From a virus, in the IMG/VR virus record IMGVR_UViG_3300030329_004084, positions 1-29,358 of that record: 29,358 nt of DNA, one strand, 5' to 3'. The translations under genes were made by a program, and so were the position numbers. Positions 15,585 to 23,385 of the stretch are shown piece by piece. Position 1 is the first letter of the stretch. Each line of letters begins with the position of its first letter. The notes beneath the pieces are model-generated. The model was not told where the DNA came from, made no database searches, and saw nothing but the letters and a program-made list of their open reading frames with translations.

Positions 15585-15938
15585 ATGGGGCAAAGAATTA
15601 ATATCACATATAGTATTGACATCAAAGAACTCCAACAAGAGGTGAAGCGCCTTTGGAGAAAGGCTGAAGATAAAATTTCTTCTTTGCAAATTGAAGACAT
15701 AGAAGAAGAACACGTGCTGAGCCATAGTTCGATCGAAATGCTTGAAAGTGTGCGCGAACAAATAGCTGATATCGACTATTGCCTTGCTGACATTGGCTCC
15801 ATTATATTGTCATATAATGCACACAAAAGTGACGAGATGAGAAACTTGCACGATGACAAGCAGCACAAAATTGATGAACTTCAGCAAAAACTTCAAAACT
15901 TTAATGATAGTGTGCTAAGTGATGAAGTCCCCTCTTAA
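15585..15938 (+). CDS. coiled-coil protein, unknown
   Basis: The 117-residue protein is almost entirely helical and charged, with heptad-like leucine/isoleucine spacing at about 12-50 (IDIKELQQEVKRLWRKAEDK) and again at about 85-110 (DDKQHKIDELQQKLQNF). This indicates a coiled coil, probably a dimer. It has no cysteine pair, no signal peptide and no recognisable family. It starts one base after the previous stop and overlaps the D12-like gene by 17 bases. A partner or scaffold role is possible but unsupported. Confidence 0.65.
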   Translation: MGQRINITYSIDIKELQQEVKRLWRKAEDKISSLQIEDIEEEHVLSHSSIEMLESVREQIADIDYCLADIGSIILSYNAHKSDEMRNLHDDKQHKIDELQQKLQNFNDSVLSDEVPS

Positions 15939-16689
15939 AAATGTAAACTTTAAAAAATATTGCCTAGCACACTTAAAAAGACTGATACCGCGCGGCTCAA
16001 AGATAGAAACACTTTTCTTTTTTTCGGGAGATCTTGAGCTTTCTCTTTCTGGTTATGAAAGATTTGTTCATGCTCACTGCTCCCTTCCGTATGTCTACGA
16101 GTTTTGGAGATGCATCGAGCACGATCCTGATTTGGTACACAGCATTGTCACTAGTGACTCTTTTAAATTTGAAGACGCGCTTTCTTTTTCTGTTTTGCAA
16201 GAAAACTGGCATACATATCAAGATGAGTTTGTAAGAGCGGCGTTATTTTTTTTGCTCAATAGGTGTTCTAGTACGGGAATGGCTTCAAGCGGAATGCTTT
16301 CGTTAGAAAATTATCACCCACATGCACTTAATGCGCTAAGGACATTTAAAATGCCAGAACACTTCCATCTTTCATTCTTGCAGCGAGATAAAATAACAAA
16401 TTTTTTTAACTTCAATAGGGAGAGTGGCTATATTTTGTTGCCGATCGGTGATTTTAGCTACAACTTTCTAGAGCATGGAAAAAGCCAGACCGAAGACGCG
16501 CTGCCTATTGATCATAAAATGATTAGACAAGGAATGACCAGTAGCCAATCCAAGATAATGTCTCTTTATAACTATCGACCTGGCATTTTGGATTTTTTTA
16601 AAGATCTGAATGTTGCGCTGATCACGCAAACAGGACAACAAACTAAAAACTCACAGGAGGCACTTGAAGTTGTGGTTACAAATTTCTAA
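15922..16689 (+). CDS. D12/Dam-like methyltransferase-fold protein, predicted inactive
   Basis: The 255-residue protein follows the layout of Dam (D12-class adenine methyltransferases, about 278 residues). FFFSGDLEL (32-40) sits where Dam has the SAM loop PFVGAGS. Then comes a helix ending in YEFWRCIEHDPDLVHSIV, and VRAALFFLLNRCSSTG (104-119) aligns by eye with FRRAVLFLYLNRYGYNG. Where Dam has its catalytic DPPY after a strand, this protein reads LLPIGDFSY (172-180). The last strands (VALITQTG) also correspond. With both the SAM and DPPY motifs changed, catalysis is unlikely; it may be a DNA-binding decoy or structural relic (inference). The ATG at 15922 is preferred to a GTG one codon earlier. 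Homology rests on my own alignment by eye. Confidence 0.5.
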   Translation: MKSPLKNVNFKKYCLAHLKRLIPRGSKIETLFFFSGDLELSLSGYERFVHAHCSLPYVYEFWRCIEHDPDLVHSIVTSDSFKFEDALSFSVLQENWHTYQDEFVRAALFFLLNRCSSTGMASSGMLSLENYHPHALNALRTFKMPEHFHLSFLQRDKITNFFNFNRESGYILLPIGDFSYNFLEHGKSQTEDALPIDHKMIRQGMTSSQSKIMSLYNYRPGILDFFKDLNVALITQTGQQTKNSQEALEVVVTNF

Positions 16690-17029
16690 CAAGCTAATGT
16701 TGGCATTATCTTTATTCGCCCTAGGTCAAACTCTGGCGTGGTTTCAAATCAACAGTCAATTTGTTTGGGAGTGGTGGAAGCATCACCCCATCGTTGCTGT
16801 TTTGTTGTATGGTATTCCGACTGGGTTTTGTTTTTATTATGGCGTTCGTTTCGCCTATGAAGAAATGGGCCAGGTTTGGGGGCCAAGGTTCTTGATTTTT
16901 AGCATGTCTTATTTAACATTCCCTATACTTACGTGGTATTTTTTAAATGAAAGCATGTTCACCACAAAGACTATGATTTGTGTATTTTTGTCCATGATGA
17001 TTGTGGGCGTTCAACTTTTTTGGAGATAG
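16670..17029 (+). CDS. small multi-spanning membrane protein (DMT-like)
   Basis: About 119 residues, with four hydrophobic segments of membrane-helix length (roughly residues 6-22, 40-58, 75-93 and 98-117). Notable features are FALGQTLAWFQINSQF, YGIPTGFCFYYG and SYLTFPILTWYFLNES. The size and layout resemble small DMT/DUF486-type proteins. It should sit in the host inner membrane; the substrate is unknown. A TTG start at 16670 is chosen because AGGAGG (16655-16660) lies 9 bases upstream. A TTG at 16664, with 3-base spacing, is the alternative and adds two residues. It overlaps the D12-like gene by 20 bases. Confidence 0.65.
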   Translation: MWLQISNKLMLALSLFALGQTLAWFQINSQFVWEWWKHHPIVAVLLYGIPTGFCFYYGVRFAYEEMGQVWGPRFLIFSMSYLTFPILTWYFLNESMFTTKTMICVFLSMMIVGVQLFWR

Positions 17030-17030
17030 T

Positions 17031-17360
17031 GTGAGACGAGTAGAGAAGCCCTGGGGCTATGAAATAATCTGGGCAGAGACAGATGGTTATGTGGGCAAGC
17101 TGCTACACATCAACGCTGGACATCGATTGTCCAAACAATACCACCAGATTAAAGAAGAGACAGTGTATGTTCTTAGCGGTATTTTGTACAACTACGATGC
17201 TAATGATAAGATACAAAAGATTCACGCTGGCGAAGCCTTCCACGTCCAGCCGCATCAGATACACCGCTTTGGTGCGAATGAGGTCGCCGTAGAGATTATG
17301 GAAGTAAGCACTCCTCACCTTGATGACGTGGTGAGACTTGAAGATGATTATGATAGATAA
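17031..17360 (+). CDS. cupin, mannose-6-phosphate isomerase/ManC C-terminal type
   Basis: A single cupin of about 109 residues. It opens with RRVEKPWGYEIIWAE, the PWG start typical of type II phosphomannose isomerase domains. The metal-binding motifs follow: LSKQYHQIKEETVYVLSG (His and Glu ligands) and GEAFHVQPHQIHRF (His ligands). Known relatives interconvert mannose-6-P and fructose-6-P or are the C-terminal domain of GDP-mannose pyrophosphorylases; as a lone domain the true substrate is unclear. A sugar-nucleotide or glycan-related function is inferred. GTG at 17031 is chosen because GGAG lies 5 bases upstream and the previous gene stops at 17029. Confidence 0.75.
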   Translation: MRRVEKPWGYEIIWAETDGYVGKLLHINAGHRLSKQYHQIKEETVYVLSGILYNYDANDKIQKIHAGEAFHVQPHQIHRFGANEVAVEIMEVSTPHLDDVVRLEDDYDR

Positions 17361-17373
17361 TCCAAAATAGCAA

Positions 17374-17382
17374 ACTATTTAT
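17374..17382 (+). promoter_or_regulatory. ACTATTTAT box before the 1153-aa gene (candidate late promoter)
   Basis: A second copy of ACTATTTAT, 17 bases before the ATG at 17400, in a 39-base gap. It overlaps a small inverted repeat, AAATAG (17365-17370) with CTATTT (17375-17380). The identical box occurs before 9679 and 22252. Confidence 0.35.
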
Positions 17383-17399
17383 AATGTTGAGGTTTATTT

Positions 17400-20300
17400 A
17401 TGGGTTATTCAAGTGATAAATGGTTTAGATACCTTAAAGAAAATGTAAGAATAGATGAGGGAGTCCGAGACATCGGGCTGACCGAAATGATCGCAGACTT
17501 TATCGAGTCTGCGTTATACGATGCGCCCGAGAGTGCAAAGACGTGGATGGGGCACAGGTGGAAGAAAACGCATCTCCACCAGTTTATGGCTGCGGCCCCA
17601 CGCCAGCAGTTTCGGTTCGACACGATAGAGCCGCTACTGTCTGCTCTTGACTATTGGACCGGCGCCGCGAAGCAGGATGACTTAGAGCCTCCCAAGCTTG
17701 ACGTTCAGTTTGAGAGCATTCTGAAAGAAAATGTAGAGTGGAGCGCCGAGAAAGCCGAACGCACCAAGCAAGTGCTCAAGAACATCAACCGAACCATTAA
17801 AGATGATGCTCTGGGCAAGTGGCCGAGAGCATTTAAGAGGGCTGTAAAAAACCTTAGCAAGCTGGGTCTCAAGAGCGAAGTGGTCGAGTTCGTTCAAGAG
17901 GTGCTACAAAACACAGAAGATCGCGCGTGGAAAGCCTTTGAGACACGCTTTCGCGATGTGTTCACGTTCTTAAATCTACATCCAGACAACATCAGAGTTC
18001 TCGCTGAGTATGAGCTTATGGCTGATGCCGACAATAAAGCCGAAGCAGAACTATCAGAGATGGAAGATCCCGATCAGATCCTTCACAAGTTTGATGATGG
18101 CTCGTATTGGTATGATCTACAGGCAGGTTCGTGCGACATTGAAGGCGAGCGAATGGGGCACTGTGGTGCTGGCCAAAGCGGCGGCAATCTTTACTCGCTC
18201 CGCAAGCCCGAAGGCAAGCGCGGCAAGTCTAAGTCGTTCGTGACGCTTGAGGCATCCCAAGATACAGTCTATCAAATCAAAGGCAGAGGCAACAGCGCAC
18301 CCCCCGAAGCCACGTGGAACCACATCGTATGGTTTATAGACAACATGGGCATTGAGACTGTAGAAGAGCAGGGCGAGTACTCCGACAATCCCGAAGACTT
18401 TGAGTATATGAATGAGCATCTTGAAAGGTATACCAACGCAAACTTTGCCGGCAATCGCCAAGCCCGCGTGCACGAACTTGAGAACGAGCTTCAAAATCTT
18501 GGCTACGAACTGGACGGACTTGAGCGTAGCGAAGTGTATTTTGAGATCTCCGACTATGGTGAGGACGAGAACAAAATCTATGTGGATGCGTCAGTTGAGG
18601 CCATTATGGAAATCGATCTTGGCTGGCCAATGTTCTTTGAAACCAAGGGCGGCTACATTGCGATGGATAAACAGGGCAATCCAATCACTGGCTTGCAAAT
18701 GATCCCGACAACTTATAGCCAGCAAAACGATTTCGTGAGAGATGTTGGTATTGATGCTGTGGCTGATGAACTTCCCGGTGAACTTAATCAGATTGATCTT
18801 GAGTTTAAGATGCTACAGGGTGTAGTGCCTGATGATTGGGATTATGCAGCCGAGGGAGATTATCCCGACACAGCACATTTGATTGTTACGATAAACAAGT
18901 CAGAAACCTTTGTAGACGAAGAGCGAGAAGGCGGCAGCAGCGCGGCTTATGAGTGCTCAAACTTCCAACAAGCTGTGCAAGATGATTTCGATGAAGAAGA
19001 CAAGTATAAGCAACACGTCAGGGGCGTCCAGGCAGACCTTCAAGCAGAAGAGTACATGAAGCAGAACGCATACGTTAAAGATATGGACAAGCTCCAAAAG
19101 ATCAATGACCTTAAACATTGGAGCGTTTATGTTGATAGTTCCGAGGCTAAACTTACGTTTCTTGACGAGAACAATGCTGGTCAGGCTACCAACAAGCTGC
19201 CCACAGGACTAGCGCTGCCCACCGAGGTAATGATTTATCGGACTGCTGGCGAGCGAGAGGACCCAAGAAGTGTAATAAGCGCGATGTTTCCCAACATCGG
19301 CTTCAGAAACTTAGAAGAAATCCGAGCCCCGTCGCTAAACTCACAGATGGCAACTCGCCTTAACGATGCCTATGGATCAGCCCAGCGAGCAAAGATGGCT
19401 GCCTCGGGACAAGAGGAGTTTGACTTTGGACCTCAATACGAAGCGAAGCCTGCGATGGAACTTGCGAAAGACATAGAGTTGGTTATTTATCCCAAGATCA
19501 GATACGATGTTAGAGAGCCCAATCGCGTTCCTACGCTTTCGTTCGACTTCTTCTTTCAAATCCGCGTTGGCTTTGATGATAACGTGGAAGAGATCGATCG
19601 CGTGCTGGCTATGGCCGCACACATCAACGACAACCCCACCATCGTGCGTGAGGCTGTGCGAGACATCATAGCAGTGCCGATGAGCGAGCTAAACGATGGT
19701 GTGCAGGCTAGAAAATCAAAATTACTAAACCCTAACACTGCGGTTAGTTACTACAACGAGATGGATAGTAAGTTTGGCGCCTCCGCTGCTGCTGGGAATG
19801 ATGACGATGAGCGCCGTATGCTTATTGCGATGTGGATCCGCGACAACTACGCACAGATGGATGAAATTGAGAAGTTCGTGGCTTACTGGAAATACATCAT
19901 ACCGATGCTGGGTCTTGATGGTCAAGTCTTCCGCATCTTTGGAGCAAACGCAGCCATCAATCCCGACACAGGCGAGCCACGTAACTGGTGGGATCTGGTC
20001 CAGAACGAGCGTCAGCGCCGTGGTGTGGGCTTGGCTGGTAGTTCGCCAGTCAACGAGAGCATCGAAGATCAAATCGCAAGAATAGACGCACTGCTGAATG
20101 AGAAAGAGTCTCCGATTGACTTGCGGATTTATAGGACACAGGTTGGTTGTTCTGTTGATTCCGGTATTGCTGGTGCCGACATGGAGGTAGAGACGCAGAT
20201 TCGCGGCATTGACGGCGTGACAACTGTTAAGTCGCTGGTGGACTCCAAGCGTCCATTAACAGCAAACACAGAGTATGTTGTATACGAGATAAAGTTTGAA

Positions 20301-20861
20301 CTTATGGGAGCCACCAGCAGAAAAGAATATCGCGAGGTAGTCCTTTTTCCCGGCTTGCGACGTATACCGGGCTTAAACATTATTGATTGGACTTCAATAC
20401 ATCGCACTAATGTGCGCGGTACAATCAGGACTGTGCGAGAAAATTATGATGTTTCAAATGTTGCTGGCCTAGGCGGCTCTTTAGCGGCTGTTGCAGGTAG
20501 GGCGCCGACACCGGCAATGCCAACGCCCCGTCCCGCGCTCCAAAAAATGATAGATGATTGGTCTGAAGGTGGCGTACAGCTTTATGATGCGCCAATGAAC
20601 ACTAATTCAATGAGATACACTGTGATGATGCCGGTTGATGAATTGGCCCCTCTCATTAGCGCGACCTATCGTGGCGATCGTAATGATTTTAACGGCAGGT
20701 ATCGTTATTTTATAAAAGACGGCCCACAAAATCCGGTTTATCTTGCCATCGGACAAAATCGTAGAGCGAAAATTACAGGAAACGAAGATTTAGTGTGGTT
20801 CGCTAAAAAATCCGGCTTAGAGGAGTTGCCTGTTTTTATCAGCTACCAGAAGCAGGTATAG
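17400..20861 (+). CDS. 1153-aa multidomain probable virion protein with PcfJ-like segment
   Basis: A very large protein of unknown role. The N-terminal region (1-120) starts GYSSDKWFRYLKENVRIDEG. At about residues 237-330 is a PcfJ-like segment: CDIEGERMGHCGAG, NLYSLR, FVTLEA, YQIKGRGNSAP. The middle is acidic and rich in Asp, Glu and Gln. Near the C-terminus (about 905-990) is a compact alpha/beta domain (MEVETQIRGIDGVTTVKSLV) like small domains I recall from marine T4-like phage structural proteins. The C-terminal 150 residues hold an Ala/Pro linker (PTPAMPTPRP) and another beta-rich domain. LKE-N and IDE-G near the start resemble prohead cleavage sites. The PcfJ name is by motif similarity; the function is not established. 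A frameshifted overlap was looked for and not seen. Confidence 0.6.
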   Translation: MGYSSDKWFRYLKENVRIDEGVRDIGLTEMIADFIESALYDAPESAKTWMGHRWKKTHLHQFMAAAPRQQFRFDTIEPLLSALDYWTGAAKQDDLEPPKLDVQFESILKENVEWSAEKAERTKQVLKNINRTIKDDALGKWPRAFKRAVKNLSKLGLKSEVVEFVQEVLQNTEDRAWKAFETRFRDVFTFLNLHPDNIRVLAEYELMADADNKAEAELSEMEDPDQILHKFDDGSYWYDLQAGSCDIEGERMGHCGAGQSGGNLYSLRKPEGKRGKSKSFVTLEASQDTVYQIKGRGNSAPPEATWNHIVWFIDNMGIETVEEQGEYSDNPEDFEYMNEHLERYTNANFAGNRQARVHELENELQNLGYELDGLERSEVYFEISDYGEDENKIYVDASVEAIMEIDLGWPMFFETKGGYIAMDKQGNPITGLQMIPTTYSQQNDFVRDVGIDAVADELPGELNQIDLEFKMLQGVVPDDWDYAAEGDYPDTAHLIVTINKSETFVDEEREGGSSAAYECSNFQQAVQDDFDEEDKYKQHVRGVQADLQAEEYMKQNAYVKDMDKLQKINDLKHWSVYVDSSEAKLTFLDENNAGQATNKLPTGLALPTEVMIYRTAGEREDPRSVISAMFPNIGFRNLEEIRAPSLNSQMATRLNDAYGSAQRAKMAASGQEEFDFGPQYEAKPAMELAKDIELVIYPKIRYDVREPNRVPTLSFDFFFQIRVGFDDNVEEIDRVLAMAAHINDNPTIVREAVRDIIAVPMSELNDGVQARKSKLLNPNTAVSYYNEMDSKFGASAAAGNDDDERRMLIAMWIRDNYAQMDEIEKFVAYWKYIIPMLGLDGQVFRIFGANAAINPDTGEPRNWWDLVQNERQRRGVGLAGSSPVNESIEDQIARIDALLNEKESPIDLRIYRTQVGCSVDSGIAGADMEVETQIRGIDGVTTVKSLVDSKRPLTANTEYVVYEIKFELMGATSRKEYREVVLFPGLRRIPGLNIIDWTSIHRTNVRGTIRTVRENYDVSNVAGLGGSLAAVAGRAPTPAMPTPRPALQKMIDDWSEGGVQLYDAPMNTNSMRYTVMMPVDELAPLISATYRGDRNDFNGRYRYFIKDGPQNPVYLAIGQNRRAKITGNEDLVWFAKKSGLEELPVFISYQKQV

Positions 20862-20862
20862 T

Positions 20863-21693
20863 ATGTTTAATAAGATATTAAAGTTTATCAAACACATTCT
20901 ACAGATGATTGCAGTCGTAGCTATTGGATTCGGTATAAGTTTAGGGATTCACATCAGCGTTAGTGAAAGCCAAAAATTTCCCGCATACAATGAAATCAGA
21001 TCGCTTAATAATGTATCACAGGAGCTGAACCACAAAGAAGAGAAGGCTGTGTTGTCTTCTCGTCGTAGTATTTTGCATGTTTTGTCAAGCAGCCCTAAAA
21101 GAGGAGGCCCAGCAAAAATGTCGGGCACTTATGTAGAGCACAACGGCAAGTATTATGTCATCACTGCTGCTCATGGTATTGTGGGCGAATGTGATAGGAT
21201 GTTTGTAGCCACCGATCGGGACAATATATATGATTGCATAAAATATATCATAATTGATTACGGCGTTGATTATGCAATTATTCAAATTGAGCAGGTTGCG
21301 GGGCGCACCCCCGTTAAACTTAATAACATCAAGCCGTCCAATAGAGAATGGAGAAAAGAAGCTTCAGTATTAAATAGGGTGTACTATACTGGTTACCCAA
21401 ATGGCATCGGGCCTCTGACGTTTGACGGATCTATTGCGGGCATTTCTAGTAGTAATTATTTGTACCTACACTCGTATGCATGGCCCGGATCTTCAGGATC
21501 AGGTGTTTTTAGTCATGACGGCAACATGATAGGGATTGTTATAGCTCTAAGTGTTGGGTTTACTGCCGCCGGCTATGACGTGCTTGAGGATCTAGTTATA
21601 GTTACGCCGCTTTTTATGATTGACTGGGATACTGCCTACCAGATCATGGCGGAGCCATCGCCATCTGGCGACACAGGAGACACTGGAGAATGA
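20863..21693 (+). CDS. membrane-anchored trypsin-like serine protease
   Basis: The 276-residue protein has one N-terminal hydrophobic helix (about 12-32, IAVVAIGFGISLGIHIS) after a short basic stretch, so it should be anchored in the host inner membrane with its protease domain in the periplasm. The chymotrypsin-fold triad is His104 in VITAAHGI, Asp136 in GVDYAIIQIE, and Ser213 in WPGSSGSGVFS. No PDZ domain follows. The C-terminal tail ends in collagen-like triplets (GDTGDTGE). It may act on envelope proteins, virion parts or superinfecting phage (inference). It starts one base after the 1153-aa gene and overlaps the next gene by 4 bases. Confidence 0.85.
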   Translation: MFNKILKFIKHILQMIAVVAIGFGISLGIHISVSESQKFPAYNEIRSLNNVSQELNHKEEKAVLSSRRSILHVLSSSPKRGGPAKMSGTYVEHNGKYYVITAAHGIVGECDRMFVATDRDNIYDCIKYIIIDYGVDYAIIQIEQVAGRTPVKLNNIKPSNREWRKEASVLNRVYYTGYPNGIGPLTFDGSIAGISSSNYLYLHSYAWPGSSGSGVFSHDGNMIGIVIALSVGFTAAGYDVLEDLVIVTPLFMIDWDTAYQIMAEPSPSGDTGDTGE

Positions 21694-21920
21694 AAAAAAA
21701 GACAAAGTTGTGCTATAATAGCCTTGTTAAGCAGTTGGATAATATGGATTCTCAAATTTGTAAACTCAAAGAACAGATTAAAGAACTTAAAACTTGCTTT
21801 GTTGCAAGCGAGGAAGAAATATGCCAAGATGAAATAGAGGCCGATCGCGCAGCCTATGAAGCGATTAGCGATATCTGCCTGGAGTCTTTGTTAGATATAG
21901 AACCGAAAGGCGATGCGTGA
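21690..21920 (+). CDS. small coiled-coil protein, unknown
   Basis: The 76-residue protein has a basic N-terminus (MKKKTKLCYN), then a heptad-like helix LVKQLDNMDSQICKLKEQIK continuing to ELKT (about residues 12-35), then an acidic region with scattered Cys. A short coiled coil is likely. No family is recognised. The start overlaps the protease stop (ATGA) and its end overlaps the next start, so it is part of a translationally coupled set between the protease and the tail-fibre genes. Confidence 0.6.
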   Translation: MKKKTKLCYNSLVKQLDNMDSQICKLKEQIKELKTCFVASEEEICQDEIEADRAAYEAISDICLESLLDIEPKGDA

Positions 21921-22249
21921 TGGCGCCCGAAGACAAAGAGTTCTCGACGGAAGCCGAGGACTTAAAGCCGAAGAAGCCGAGCAATAGAGCACCGGAAGGT
22001 ATCAGAACCTTTACCGTATGTCGCCAAAGCGATGAGTCTGGTATATCTGGCGAGGGCGTTGTCATCGAAGGCGCAACCTTCGCCACAGGGCATACAGTCA
22101 TCCACTGGCTGACGCCTGCTCCGCGTGGTAGTATTGCGTTCTTTGATGCGTTTGACGATTTTCTCAAGATACATATCAAGCCCCATCCCACAAACAAGAC
22201 TATTATCACGTTTGAAGATGGCGAACAGACTATTTATGATGGAGGATAA
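21920..22249 (+). CDS. small conserved-type phage protein, unknown
   Basis: The 109-residue protein opens with a charged, probably disordered stretch (MAPEDKEFSTEAEDLKPKK). It is followed by a beta-rich domain with FTVCRQSDESGISGEGVVIE, FATGHTVIHWL and a closing acidic strand. This arrangement resembles small phage proteins of unknown function that I recall from cyanophage-like genomes; no active site is apparent. ATG 21920 is chosen because it shares a base with the previous stop (TGATG); an in-frame GTG one codon earlier is possible. It precedes the tail-fibre gene by 2 bases, and its 3' end contains the ACTATTTAT box. Confidence 0.6.
   Translation: MAPEDKEFSTEAEDLKPKKPSNRAPEGIRTFTVCRQSDESGISGEGVVIEGATFATGHTVIHWLTPAPRGSIAFFDAFDDFLKIHIKPHPTNKTIITFEDGEQTIYDGG
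22229..22237 (+). promoter_or_regulatory. ACTATTTAT box before tail-fibre gene (candidate late promoter)
   Basis: A third exact copy of ACTATTTAT, ending 14 bases before the tail-fibre ATG at 22252 and lying in the last codons of the preceding gene. GGAGG for the tail-fibre start follows almost at once, so a transcript starting about 10 bases downstream would have almost no leader. Confidence 0.3.
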
Positions 22250-22251
22250 AA

Positions 22252-23385
22252 ATGAGTTACAAGTTTAGTACAGGTAGCGTTTTTCAGGGTGACATCTATT
22301 TTGAGGATGATCGCAGAGGCGCGCGCACGTGGATCGACTTTGGTCACGACACTATTACTTTGCGCCCAAGCGGATCTGCCATTCTGTACACGGAGGCAAC
22401 AAAAGTTGGCATCGGCACAACATCGCCCGACTACACCCTTGATGTAGCAGGTGACATAGGCGTTGATCAATACATTTATCACAACGGCGATGCCAACACA
22501 CACATCAACTTTACTGATGACAAGATAGTCCTTAAAGCAGGCAACATAGCGATGGTTACTATGGAGGAAAAAGCATCTGCTCCTCATGAGGTTACTATCA
22601 ATGATGGAAGCAATAACATCGACTTTGTTGTAAAGGGTAATGGTTCTGGGGAAGGAAACCCCGGAATGAAGTTTGATGCCTCTACAAATAAGTTAGGTAT
22701 TAACGGAGTAGGTACTCCCGACGAAGTGCTACATGTGGATGGCAATATCAAAGTGGTGGGAGATGATCCTAGGGTTAAAATCGATGGAGATACAGACAGT
22801 CATCCCGGCTTAGAGCTTTATGAGAATGGCACCCGCAAATGGATTGTCTATAATAACTACGTTAACGATAACCTTACGTTTAAGACTAATAGTGACATAA
22901 GACTATCTATAGAGCAAGATGGTAATGTTGGAATAGCCAACCAGTCTCCCAAGACAGCATTAGACGTTCATCACGATCCCACGTCACTCGCGAATGACAC
23001 TGGCGGCGGTGAGGTAGTTACATTCGGCGCAGGTCCAAGTGGTGGCTCTACCACCGCTGGCAAGCTATATTATCTCGACACCGATGGGCAGTGGGAGGAA
23101 GCCGACGCAGACGCGCTAGCGAGCAGCGGAGTGCTCTTGGCGATTGCTTTGGGTACAAGCCCGGGCACTCATGGTATGTTACTGCGCGGGTTCTTTGACG
23201 TTCACTCTTACTTCGTCGGCACGTTCAACGAGGGAGTGCCCGTGTATGTATCAACAACAGCAGGCTCCATTTCAGTTAATGCGCCCAGCGGCACAGGAGA
23301 TATTGTTAGAATAGTAGGATTTTGCACCACAACTGCAAATGTAATCTACTTTAACCCAAGCAATAACACACTGGAGCTTTCGTAA
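22252..23385 (+). CDS. tail-fibre-like protein with repeated VGIGTTSP-type motifs
   Basis: The 377-residue protein has the repeat seen in phage tail fibres and related adhesins: VGIGTTSPDYTLDVAGDI (about 52-69), LGINGVGTPDEVLHVDGNI (about 147-165) and VGIANQSPKTALDVHHD (about 226-242). Between them are beta-strand stretches such as KIVLKAG and LTFKTNSDIRL, as in trimeric beta-helical fibres. A Gly/Ser linker (GAGPSGGSTTAGK) leads to a C-terminal beta domain (LLRGFFDVHSYFV, GVPVYVSTTAG) often found at fibre ends. It should be part of the tail fibre or baseplate, giving host contact. GGAGG precedes the ATG. The last base pair overlaps the next gene (TAATG). Confidence 0.78.
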   Translation: MSYKFSTGSVFQGDIYFEDDRRGARTWIDFGHDTITLRPSGSAILYTEATKVGIGTTSPDYTLDVAGDIGVDQYIYHNGDANTHINFTDDKIVLKAGNIAMVTMEEKASAPHEVTINDGSNNIDFVVKGNGSGEGNPGMKFDASTNKLGINGVGTPDEVLHVDGNIKVVGDDPRVKIDGDTDSHPGLELYENGTRKWIVYNNYVNDNLTFKTNSDIRLSIEQDGNVGIANQSPKTALDVHHDPTSLANDTGGGEVVTFGAGPSGGSTTAGKLYYLDTDGQWEEADADALASSGVLLAIALGTSPGTHGMLLRGFFDVHSYFVGTFNEGVPVYVSTTAGSISVNAPSGTGDIVRIVGFCTTTANVIYFNPSNNTLELS

